Shown here in pieces: positions 1-8,667 of a stretch of DNA of 36,064 nt. The translations under genes were made by a program, and so were the position numbers. Source of the DNA: Spirogloea muscicola (lineage: Eukaryota > Streptophyta > Zygnematophyceae > Spirogloeales > Spirogloeaceae); assembly GCA_009602725.1 (NCBI GenBank), contig WELB01000002.1:704851-740914 (forward strand), written 5' to 3'. Under the pieces are notes generated by a model, which worked only from the letters and a program-made list of their open reading frames with translations, was not told where the DNA came from and did not search any database. Numbering within the stretch: position 1 is the stretch's first letter; each line of letters begins with the position of its first letter.

Positions 1-245
1 TTTCAACCTGTCTGCAACGAGCTCAGGCGTATGCTCTGCATCAGAAAGCTGGTCGAGCCTTAGCTGCTGGCACAAGAGCTAAGTCAATTGCCGTCCGCTA
101 TTCGAGCGTCAGCTAGCGACCTCTATGTGCTGACTCGTGGTTACTGAGCGGGTCAGCTTAGCAGCAGGTGACGTACATTTGTCCAATGTGCTTGCCTTTG
201 TACTTGGCCACACATGGCCTCCCCATCTCTTAATATACACGCATT
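1..245 (+). mobile_element. 3' end of a LINE-like non-LTR retrotransposon (copy L1, cut by window start)
   Basis: This is the 3' terminal piece of a non-LTR element whose best preserved copy lies at 35171-35777. In one frame it encodes the family C-terminal signature (ALHQKAGRAL, then after a frameshift SDLYVLTRGY and a stop). The stop codon at 145-147 sits in the loop of a stem formed by 130-137 and 149-156. The downstream 3' UTR ends near a TTAATATACACGC stretch. The sequence is nearly identical to 4632-4880, so one of the two is recent or an assembly duplicate. The 5' part lies outside the window. Confidence 0.75.
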
Positions 246-1606
246 TCCCTTTGCAACCTCGCTCTCCCAGAATTGGCTTTGCATCGGCCACCATTCATGT
301 CATGTGCACCGCGCGCCTTGTCCTTCTCTAGAGCTGCTGCTTCTTCCCCTTGGCGCCAACAGCTACGAGCCGAGCCCGGCAGGAACGGTTGGTGGCTCTA
401 CGTTCTTGTTGTACGGGGCCAACGAGCAGGTGGCCGGACGTAGAGGCGGCGGTTGTGACCGGCCAGCCCTCGCTTAGCTCTGCAATCCGAGGTCATGTTT
501 TGCTCGTGTATTGGGTCGGCTTGACCTCCCACTTATTTATCATGCACATTGCGCGCCAGAGACACCAAAACCTGCTTCTTCCAACGAGCAGCAAGAGGTT
601 TAGGGTGAATGGACGGCCCAGGACGGTCACATAGAAGATGTGAACCTGCGCTTCCAGGAGCGCAAGAACTTGTCCTGAGATTCAGGACCAGCAAATGGAT
701 ACCTCCCTGTACATTGAGAAGGGATATCGACTGTAGGGGGCAATAGATGTAGTGGCTACTTGGGAACAACACGCACAAGGAAATGGAAGCAGGCACTTGC
801 TCCTCGCGCAAAGGCGCAAAGGACTGCTCAGCACAACTAATAAGTAAGTAGAAACTTAATTATTAAGGGCCAACTAAAGCAGGGATGGCAGACTTCGAAC
901 AGTCTGAGGCATACCAGTGAGCACTGCAAGCTCACCAGAAGGGCAGAGTCTCTGAGAGCCCAGCCTGACAAGTTTACAAGATGTGCTGGGAAGGATGATC
1001 AGCAAAGGAGTCGACGCAGCATGCTTAGCAATGGCAACCGTTCAGTTGGCACAAGCTCTAGCCACAGACAGCGGCCTGAGGTCGGACAAACTCGTCCATA
1101 CAGTGAAACCCCCACACTGTGTAAGTTTGAGCCAGCTGCAAGCACATTACCTCCCTGCAAGTGCAAGTAAAGGCGAGCAAGCCCAGCCATGACACGGACA
1201 ATCTCTTGCGGTGTATATGTACAAGCGAGCTGTGGACACGGAAGCTCGCCTGCCCACTATCCGGTGCCCGCCCGCCATAGCAGCAGTGCAGGGAGAGAGG
1301 AGGGAGAGCTGGGTTGAGCCTAGTCACTGCAGTGCTACAAATAGCTATACATGCTTCACTCATGAAGGAGAGCAGCCTGCCGGGCATTAATGACATTAAT
1401 AGCCTGATTAATCTCATCAAGGGTCCTTCATTGACTGATGGCATCAAAAGAAGCAGGAATTGCTATCTCCACCATCTAGTCAAGGCCGGGCTCAGCTCCT
1501 CCAATTGTAGAGCACACTCTCTTGCATGATGTCAAACACCGTTACTTGCCCTTCTTAAAATACTTCATAATAAACCTACTCTGATGTCAAATGCAAGTCT
1601 TGATTC
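246..1606. other. No gene recognised; two short repeat modules
   Basis: I see no convincing exon. Two short pieces match repeats elsewhere in the window. Around 285-335 is the module with core GTGCACCGCGCGCC (also near 4520, 8500, 32500). Around 440-470 is a diverged copy of the GGCTGTGATCGGCCAGCCC module (also 3787-3817, 8825-8855). The rest is unassigned; part of it may be the 3' flank of the RRM gene, which ends at 1607. Confidence 0.5.
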
Positions 1607-3493
1607 TCACTTCACTTTTGGGAAGATAGCAATGTTGACCCTCACTGTGGCCCCTTTTACAAGGGAACCGTCTCTCTCCTCGATCGCCCTCATTGCTGAA
1701 CCCTGCCCATTCACATCAAGCTTGACTTTAAATCTTGTTGATTGCCATTAAAGGAAACATTATTTGAGGATGCTCTGAAGAAATGTGCACATACACCTTG
1801 ATGGAGCCAAGAAGGAGCCATCTTGCTTCCATGCTGTGGCCCTTACCTCATCGGCCAGTGTAACAAATGCAAAACCCCGGGAAAGATTGGTCAGGTTATC
1901 CTTCACGACCTGAGCCATCAGCAACACAAGCATTGCAATAAGAACAAGTGCAAGTTTCTCATTGGCCACCTTCAACGAGCTAAAAGTAACAAGCTAAAGC
2001 AAACAGTATATAAATGATGACTAAGAAACATGCAGCAGCTGCACGCAGCATGTGAAACGTGACTTCACCTTCACATCAACCACGCTTCCATATTCTTGAA
2101 ATAATCCCTTCAGGTCAACAGCTGTGGTATCTTTGCTGAGGCCCCCAATGAAGAGCTTGCAGTGCTGTCGGCCTACAGGCTTTTCAGCATTGCCATCGTC
2201 TATCCTCAACGGCGTTGGATGAGGCCCAGTCTTTCTGACGCCCTGCGTCACCTGCGCTTGACTGCCACGCACGGGCTCAGAGATCAGCAGGGGACAACAG
2301 AGAGCAGGCAGTGTACATTGCCAGCCACTCGATGTAAACTCTCAGTTTATTGCTAGAAGTGGAGTCTGAGCATCTAGATCTAGATCAGATAAGAAGAAAC
2401 GTTACGAATAAGGCAGGAGCAAACGCCAGTTGACAGTTATGACTGACATCTAGACGACAAGGTACTTTCTCAGTGAGATGCATGGCAAGAGTTGCTTAGC
2501 ATAAGAGGAGTACGGAGAGCGGCCGGCCATAGAAGGGGCGGTTGTGGAGAGTTTCCATCACGCGCGCCGCCTCCTTGGGTGAGCCCATGAGCACAAATCC
2601 AAAGCCCATGTGCTTGCCCTTCTCCTGACAGCTCACGTCATGCAAGGCAGACAGCGATTGTCAGCGAGCATCGCTGGCATGGTATCGTAGTCAATTAAAC
2701 GCACCTACCTAAAGGGGGCCCGGACTTGTGGAGAGGCTCTACAATCTTACAGCTACATGCCTCCCCAAGCACCACACTCAGTTTGTTTGACAACACTAAG
2801 CGACGCTTCCAGGTCTTGGAGCTTAGAAAGAGGTTCTGCATCCTTTAGGAATACGTATCAGATTGGAAATTGCATCCTTTACTTTGGAGGCCTTGCTCTG
2901 CTTGGGGTAGCTCGCAAGCTCCACCTCCTCCACAGAGCCGTACTGCTCGAAGATATCGCGCAGCTCTGCAGCGACCACTCCCACAGGCAGCTGGCTTGTT
3001 GGTACCAAAAGGAAGGCCCCTTCTAAGACGAAGGTATATAGGCATACAATTTATCTGTTATCTAAGTGCATGAACGAGAGCAGTATCTGTCAATGGAACC
3101 TGAACAAGGCTCTTGCTGTTAGCAGAGCGAGCTCAAGAGTCCCATAAGGAGGCAAGGACGCCTGCCTGGCTCCAGGGACTGGCGGAGACGGTTTCTGGGG
3201 AGGCCGCCCACGAACAAGCGCCGGGGGTCGAGGCGGGCCGCCAGCTCCCGGCCCTCCCCGCCACCGCCGCCGCCAGCCCCGACGCCGCCGCCATCGCTGC
3301 CAGGCGGCTCTTCGCCGAGTGCGATCGCCGCCGGCCCCACGGCCAGCTGGGCTGGCCTCCGTCTCCGTCTCGTTAGCGCCACTCGCGACGGCCGCACCAT
3401 GGGAGGCGCCGCCAGACGCACGGACGCCGGCACTGGCAGCGGGCGCGGCGGCCCGGCCAGCGGGCCGCAGCTCCAGCCCCCCGTTGCAAGCAT
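1607..3493 (-). CDS. Two-RRM RNA-binding protein (spliced, 6 exons in this model)
   Basis: The protein has two RNA recognition motifs and is therefore a single-strand RNA binder. My exons are 3493-3190, 3019-2883 (3022 or 2990 are other acceptors), 2624-2514, 2251-2069, 1909-1847 and 1702-1607; the last five join in frame. RRM1 has RNP2 RLFVGGLP, helix ELRDIFEQYGSVEEV, RNP1 KHMGFGFVLM and strand FYGRPLSV. RRM2 has RNP2 CKLFIGGLS, LFQEYGSVVDVK, RNP1 LSRGFAFVTL and the final strand KGATVRVNIA, with a stop soon after. The N-terminus is low-complexity, rich in Ala, Pro, Arg and Gly. The start is uncertain: in-frame ATGs occur at 3493 and 3400 (the latter in a good context), and the frame stays open upstream without an ATG. 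The loop between RNP2 and helix 1 of RRM1 is unusually long in this model. The exon ending at 2514 could instead read through to a stop after three codons. CELF/hnRNP-type proteins share the two-RRM layout; the exact family is not assigned. Confidence 0.85.
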
Positions 3494-3629
3494 GCCGCTG
3501 CGACGCACCGGGCTTCCGCTGCCGGCACAGCAAGCTGGGCTCCACGAGGCGCTGCGCTTGTCACTCCGCGCGCTGTGGACGTGCGCGAGAGAAGACGGCT
3601 GCTGCTGTGAAGAAGTGAGCTCTGCCAAC

Positions 3630-4630
3630 GCCTTGCATCGGCGTGCCGGCCGTGCTCTAGCTTCAGCCTCGGGCTTTCGTCGAGAGGTTTGCTTTTCGGC
3701 GGCTACTCTTCCAGACTTGCGGCTACTAACTGGAGATCACTAAGTGATAGTCCTAAAGGGAAAGAGAAGACGACTCTACCACTAGAGGGCGATGGCTGTG
3801 ATCGGCCAGCCCAGGTAAAAGAATGAGTAGTGATCGAAGAGGCCAGAAAATCGTACAGAGAAAGCATTGGGAGCACTGCAAGGAAGGTGAGCGGTGCGCA
3901 CGAAAGAGAGGGAGGCCAAGCAAAGCAGTACATTCTAGTAAGAACAAAGAAAGAATTAAATAGGGGCTCAGGTCATACAGCGGAAAAGGACAACTGAAGG
4001 GGGCACTAGAGTACCTACGATTGAGCACATACAGTTCTGCCAGACTTACTCGGGGCGCCGGAGCACCACCCCACAAGCCAGTGGCCCAAGTATAGAAATG
4101 GAAAAGGCAAAGAAAAGTTGCACTCATCTCCACATTGCTTCCTGCATGACTAGCACCCCACTTTTTCCAGCGTTCATATACATGGCAGGTGTGCTACCTT
4201 TATGGCCTCGGCCTCGTGAACTTCCTAATTGTTCGTGAACTTCCTAATTGAGTGTGCAATACCTGGGAACTGCTTGGCTTGGCTTGGCTGTTGCGTGGCA
4301 ATGACTTCTAATGAGGTGCACAAAATGCCTGCCGGCCTGCATCTTTAAGGATGAGTAGACCAAACACTTCAAATGTGACTGGCTTGGGGTGGAATACCTT
4401 CATATTGGTGGTATGAACAAACACGTTGTAGCTGACAGGGCTGAAAATTGTTGACGTCTTCATTTGCACCAGACTCTGCCTGAACACTGCATTGGCTTGA
4501 AGTGGCCTCCCTTTCATTTCAAGCGCTCCGCGCGCCTTCTCTCTCTCTTCAATCAAGTCAACATTCAGGTCAAACTGAACATGAATGGACCACATATTGT
4601 CTATTACACGATGCCCCGCCTACAAGATGT
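3630..4630 (+). repeat. ~1 kb repeat block, copy A (tail of a second LINE-like family)
   Basis: This block is homologous over its whole length to 8668-9762. It opens with an open frame whose end reads ALHRRAGRAL...DLRLLTGDH and a stop near 3743. That resembles the C-terminus of the LINE family at 35180-35695 (ALHQKAGRAL...DLHVLTRGY), so I read the block as a 5'-truncated second LINE-like family with a long 3' tail. The tail contains the GATGGCTGTGATCGGCCAGC module (3787-3817) and, near 4500-4550, the GCGCGCC module. It starts just upstream of the RRM gene and ends at the N at 4631. Confidence 0.6.
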
Positions 4631-4631
4631 N

Positions 4632-4880
4632 GTTCAACCTGTCTGCAACGAGCTCAGGCGTATGCTCTGCATCAGAAAGCTGGTCGAGCCTTAGCTGCTG
4701 GCACAAGAGCTAAGTCAATTGCCGTCCGGTATTCGAGCGTCAGCTAGCGACCTCTATGTGCTGACTCGTGGTTACTGAGCGGGTCAGCTTAGCAGCAGGT
4801 GACGTACATTTGTCCAATGTGCTTGCCTTTGTACTTGGCCACACATGGCCTCCCCATCTCTTAATACACACGCATTCCTT
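4632..4880 (+). mobile_element. 3' end of LINE-like retrotransposon (copy L2)
   Basis: Nearly identical to positions 1-245, including the frameshifted C-terminal signature, the stop-codon hairpin and the 3' UTR. It starts immediately after the single N at 4631, so its true 5' end is not visible. A pyrimidine-rich CTTT-repeat tract follows (about 4876-4911) and then the LTR-like repeat at 4922. Confidence 0.75.
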
Positions 4881-4921
4881 TCTTTCTTTCTGCTTTCTTT
4901 CTTTGTGTGCTTTGTCGGCTC

Positions 4922-5224
4922 TGTCATGCGAGTAGGTGTCGGTGCGAAATGACGTCGATAGGTCTAGACGATAACAGACCTTGACCAGCTGACATGGAAA
5001 ACAGTCTGATAAAGGTCAACAATTGTCGTCAGTTGTCAAGGAGCACAACAAATAAACAGCTCAAGACATGGTGAAATTTGACTATGTAGTATGTAGTACC
5101 CACCGAAGTGAATGAGTCAGCCTAGTAAGGCCACGTGTGAAGCCAAGTCAGCCACGTGTGAAGCCCAGTCAACTGTCCTAGTCAGATCGACATAAATAGG
5201 CAGTCGACAGGATACAGCACGACA
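4922..5224 (+). repeat. LTR-like repeat, complete A+B copy
   Basis: This 303 bp repeat begins TGTCATGCG and ends GCACGACA. Its first half recurs at 5227-5397 and its second half at 8123-8250. GACA, two bases (GC) and TGTC join it to the next copy, making a perfect 10 bp palindrome GACAGCTGTC at 5221-5230. The second half has two copies of GCCACGTGTGAAGCC. Confidence 0.85.
4950..5198 (+). promoter_or_regulatory. Putative LTR promoter: bZIP-type sites, two G-boxes and a TATA-like box
   Basis: Reading the + strand there is TGACGTC at 4950-4956, TGAGTCA at 5113-5119, CACGTG at 5132-5137 and 5153-5158, and ATAAATA at 5192-5198. The second part (5113-5198) is repeated at about 8138-8225, with one G-box in each repeat unit. 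G-boxes and TGACGTC/TGAGTCA are known plant bZIP/bHLH sites. The order G-box, G-box, TATA over about 65 bp suggests a promoter firing rightward, opposite to the pol reading frame. Function is inferred. Confidence 0.45.
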
Positions 5225-5226
5225 GC

Positions 5227-5397
5227 TGTCATGCGAGTAGGTGTCGGTGCGAAATGACGTCGAGAGGTCTAGACGATAACAGACCTTGACCAGCTGACAT
5301 GGAAAACAGTCTGATAAAGGTCAACAATTGTCTTCAGTTGTCAAAGAGCACAACAGATAAACAGCTCAAGACATGGTGAAATTTGACTATGTAGTAT
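5227..5397 (+). repeat. LTR-like repeat, first half only (A)
   Basis: It matches 4922-5097 almost base for base and stops at GTAGTAT, where a run of C (5398-5406) and the pol region begin. The missing second half of the repeat reappears beyond pol at 8123. Confidence 0.85.
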
Positions 5398-6025
5398 CCC
5401 CCCCCCCAACTGTCAGTCCTGGCACCGGTTGAGCAGTTGGGTGATCAGCTGAGCAAGTTGTACAGAACCAATCATGCCCGGGTATAGATTCAAGTGGAGG
5501 TACAAGGCAGTAAATATGCCAACCTCGATTGCAGTGAGAGCACAAGAGCATGACACCTGCCTGATCTGTGCACTCACAAACTTCACAAGATAACTGCTTA
5601 GATACCCACTGTTTAGTAGGGTCAATAGTAGTATCGATGTTGCTGAGGTGACAACGAGCAACATTCTGAATATGATCACTGATAACGCGATTACATGAAC
5701 CACGAAGACGAACCACACCTGAAGGGAGTTTCTCAACGACCTGAAGAATTAGAGGTCCAGTTGAAGAGTCCAATGCATCCTGTGGCTTAACCTTAAGATA
5801 CACAAAATCATTCACATTAATGTCTTTAGATTTGGGTCTGTAAGTACCGCTACGGATTGTAGCGTACCCGTTTGTGTCACGGTGTTGTGCAATGCGTAAG
5901 TTGTTCATGGCCATGGGCATGTGCTTCTGAAACAGTTGGCCCCGAGCCGTGCAAACCTTCTGCCAAATCAGTGGATCATCCAGATCTACCACGTTAGTGA
6001 CCAAGCTAATGTTAGCAGGGATAGC
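5387..6025 (-). pseudogene. Integrase C-terminal domain with a PHD zinc finger (retrotransposon)
   Basis: This frame continues the integrase after a frameshift. It has the usual integrase C-terminal SH3-like/GPY-type stretch (DFVYLKVKP, TGPLILQVVEKLPSGVVRL, DHIQNVARCH). After a short linker comes a complete Cys4-His-Cys3 PHD finger at 5453-5587. Its spacing is C-x2-C-x11-C-x2-C-x4-H-x2-C-x14-C-x2-C, with the typical LVPPLESIP and the Trp two residues before the seventh Cys (DWFC). PHD fingers bind histone H3 tails. Here the domain takes the place where chromoviruses carry a chromodomain, so I infer a target-site reader. The frame runs into the LTR-like repeat for its last residues. Confidence 0.9.
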
Positions 6026-6953
6026 TAGCAGGAATAGCTGGATGCCGACCAAACAGAAGAAAATAAGGGCTATAACAGGACAAAGAAGCCTGGTTGGACA
6101 TTCGATATCCCATAATAAGCCATGGTAGGAAGTAGTCCCAACGTTCCAAACCATGTTGCATTGCATACTTCATCAAACCTTTCTTGATTGTCTGCACCAT
6201 CCGCTCAGCCAAACCATCAGCCTGTGGATGATCCCTAGATGTAAGTCGGTGATCAATGAAGCTGCGGTCTAACAATCGCTGGAATGCGCCTTTGTACTCT
6301 GTACCGCGGTCAGTAAGCACTTCTGCTGGAGCACCATACCGAGTGAGTACAGCATCGCGGAAAGCATAAGCAATAAGCTCACTAGTCTTGGTAGGAATAA
6401 TAACAACTTCTACCCATTTCGAAAAATGCTCAATCATAATGAGCACATAAGGCCTGGCACGTTTACCCAGTTGCAGTGGACCTGCCAAATCAAGACTCCG
6501 CCTGTAAAAGAGCCCCTCAATTGGTAAAGGATGCAACACTGGAGATTTTAGTGAGAAGGTACTACGAATACGGTCGCACTCCTCACACTGTGACAAAACA
6601 TGTTTGACAGTGTTCGTCACACCATACCACCAATACCTTGGCATAAGAAGACTGATGGTACGTTTCACACCAAAGTGTCCATAGTTTGTGTGGACATCTT
6701 GGACTATCTGCAAACGATCTGCAGGAGGAGGGACAACCTGGTTCCCGTATTCCTGATGAGGACAAATGAGTTGATTGTTCTGCCAAACATATCGCCTAGC
6801 TCGGTGCTTGATCCTATCTTTCTGAACAGTAGAAAGATTAGGAAGATACATGGCGTGTTGATTGTAATGAAGAACGGGAAGGTCTAGCCAAACATCTTTT
6901 GAAAAGGATGTATCGTCAGGCACGTCAAGAGCGTTAACAAGTGGCGAATACAT
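6012..6953 (-). pseudogene. Retrotransposon integrase: zinc-binding and catalytic core
   Basis: Numbering from 6953, the H2C2 zinc-binding domain uses H88, H93, C123 and C126 (HTNYGHFG ... QCEEC). The catalytic triad is D155 (SLDLAGP), D215 (TDRGTEY) and E250 (HPQADGLAE), a D-x34-E spacing close to the family norm. The frame ends prematurely at 6012 because a 13 bp unit is tandemly duplicated (6013-6025 and 6026-6038, 12 of 13 identical), which shifts the reading frame. Upstream, a second frameshift in about 6950-6990 separates it from the RNase H frame. The enzyme would insert element DNA into the genome; this copy cannot make it intact. Confidence 0.92.
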
Positions 6954-6954
6954 A

Positions 6955-8015
6955 GCAAAACAGGCCAGATTAGAAGCAGGACTACGGATAGATCAGACAC
7001 AACAGCTACTGAAAGCAAAGCAAATTGCTCTTCCACAGATGCTGGTATAGGATGGCGGCTGAGTGCATCTGCATCCAGATTCTGTAACCCTGGCTTATGC
7101 ACAATCTCAAACTCATACTCCGTTAAACGTAGTGACCACCTGGCTAGTTTGCCAGTCAGATGATTAGTGGTTAGTAGCCACTTCAAAGGTTGATGATCGG
7201 TTATAAGCTTAAACCGTCGTCCAAATAAGTACGGTCTAAAATGCGTGACAGCCCAAACAGCTGCAAGACATTCGCCTTCGTATGCAGAATAATTCTGTTG
7301 AGCAGCATTATTAGAACGACTAGCGTATGCAATGACGTAATCATGGGAATCTTCGTCTTGCTGTGTGAGTACAGCGCCCATGCCGAGATTACTCCAGGCT
7401 GTGTGCAGCTGGAACTCTTTGGCATAGTTTGGACGACGTAACACAGGAGCTGTTGTCAGTGATTGCTTTAACTGGCAAAAAGCGTTTTCCTGTTCGGATC
7501 CCCATAGCCATTGTGCATTTCTCTTGAGAAGGCTGTTGAGAGGACTAGCCAAAGAGCCAAAATGCTCAATATATCTACGATGAAAATTGGCAAGTCCTAG
7601 AAACGATCTCAAAGATGTAAGATTGGTAGGTGCAGGGATTAACAGTATCGCTTGCACCTTGCTGTCTTGTGGTGAAAGACCATTGGCTGTTATCTGATGC
7701 CCAAGATAATGAGCCTCAGCGAGTGCAAACCGGCATTTGCCCGGATGGCACTTCAAACCTGAACTCTGTATCAACTTGAGAACAGAGTCAATATGTGTCA
7801 CATGCTCAGTGAATTCATGACTAAAAATCAAGACATCATCTATGTAACATCTGGCGTATGGAACTCCCTTCAACTCCTGGTCCATAACACGCTGAAACAT
7901 AGAGGGTGCATTTTTGAGTCCAAACGGCATCTTGGTCCATTGATAAAGCTTATCGACACCCCAGAATGCAGTCTTATGTCGATCACTAGGCTCAATATCA
8001 ATCTCGCCGAGAGTC
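6955..8015 (-). pseudogene. Ty3/gypsy reverse transcriptase and RNase H, 5'-truncated
   Basis: The frame enters inside reverse transcriptase at RHKTAFWGVDKLYQW and continues MPFGLKNAPSMFQR; the YIDD active site is near 7846-7835. Thumb and connection motifs (FLGLANFHRRYI) and RNase H follow (AYASR, YEGECLAAVWA, ITDHQPLKWLL). The upstream part of reverse transcriptase with the first catalytic Asp, and all of gag and protease, are absent. In RNase H the usual T-D-x-S motif reads TAWS, so the first catalytic Asp is lost. After the integrase junction the frame degenerates into hydrophobic read-through. The order RT, RNase H, integrase is diagnostic of Ty3/gypsy. Confidence 0.95.
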
Positions 8016-8122
8016 AGAGGTGGGTGGAACCTCCATTGTCAGCGTGAATCACACACAAAAGTGCATGACCCAGCCTAGGAGCCACATAGGGAGAAGAGTG
8101 GTCCTCCATCCTCAGCGTGAAA
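8016..8122. other. Junction DNA between truncated RT and LTR-like piece
   Basis: About 107 bp with no coding potential. It contains two near-identical short pieces, CCTCCATTGTCAGCGTGAA (about 8031-8048) and CCTCCATCCTCAGCGTGAA (about 8104-8122), one at each side. They may mark the deletion that removed the 5' half of the element, or be remnants of its leader. Confidence 0.4.
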
Positions 8123-8250
8123 CACCCACCGAAGTGAATGAGTCAGCCTAGTAAGGCCACGTGTGAAGCCCAGTCAGCCACGTGTGAAGCCCAGTCAACT
8201 GTCCTAGTCAGATCGACATAAATAGGCAGTCGACAGGATACAGCACGACA
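8123..8250 (+). repeat. LTR-like repeat, second half only (B)
   Basis: It matches 5098-5224, including both CACGTG-containing units and the ATAAATA box, and ends GACA followed by GCTC. The first half of the repeat is missing on this side. Confidence 0.85.
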
Positions 8251-8276
8251 GCTCCTCTTGACCTTGTCCACTCCTT

Positions 8277-8660
8277 TTGGGCTGGCTTCTCCCAGCCACC
8301 AGTCAATTCGGCCGCGCTTTCTTTGTTTTCTTAGCGCTTCCTCTGGCCCCCTTCTCGTACTTTGTTCATTCTTTTTTGGGCTGGCTTTTCCAGCCCCTAT
8401 CCTCAATGGGCTAGCCCTTCTTTTTCCGAAGCACACGCATTTCAAAGCTGCTTTGTTTCGTTTTGTAAGGCTAGAATTGGCCTCCCTTTCAATTTCATGC
8501 GCACCGCGCGCCTTCTTCTTCTTTTTGTGCTTGTCTTCCTTAGTGCTTCGCCTAGCCCCCTTCTGGTACTTTGTTCATTCCTTTTTGGGCTGGCTGTTCT
8601 CTATGGGCGAGCACATTCAATTCCAGCCCATATCCTCAGTGGGCGAGCCCTTTCCTTTCA
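8277..8660 (+). repeat. Cluster of GGGCTGGC hairpin modules
   Basis: Two related units (about 8333-8423 and 8533-8655) share the order CTGGCCCCCTTCT, ACTTTGTTCATTC, a GGGCTGGC...CCAGCCC hairpin (interrupted in the second) and a TGGGCGAGC or TGGGCTAGC segment. A variant hairpin (GGGCTGGCTTCTCCCAGCC) lies at 8277-8300. Between them, about 8470-8515, is the module with core CATGCGCACCGCGCGCC. The same units recur at 29936-30030 and 30372-30470. No gene is supported, although a long open frame crosses the region. Confidence 0.6.
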
Positions 8661-8667
8661 AAGCACG

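Larger units (their letters stand above)
4922..8250 (-). mobile_element. Decayed, rearranged Ty3/gypsy LTR retrotransposon
   Basis: The element encodes, on the minus strand, reverse transcriptase, RNase H, integrase and a PHD finger (8015-5387). Around it lie pieces of one ~300 bp LTR-like repeat in the order A (4922-5097), B (5098-5224), A (5227-5397), coding region, B (8123-8250). Outer ends read TGTC...GACA, flanked by GCTC on both sides, a possible 4 bp target duplication. Gag, protease and the first part of reverse transcriptase are missing. A G-run on the minus strand at 5398-5406 abuts repeat piece A and could be the remnant polypurine tract. Two frameshifts and a lost RNase H aspartate show that it is inactive. 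Confidence 0.9.

Noticed and set aside
5398-5406. C-run as a firm polypurine tract
   Set aside because: It fits the position expected on the minus strand, but the LTR boundary is itself uncertain, so it is mentioned only as possible.
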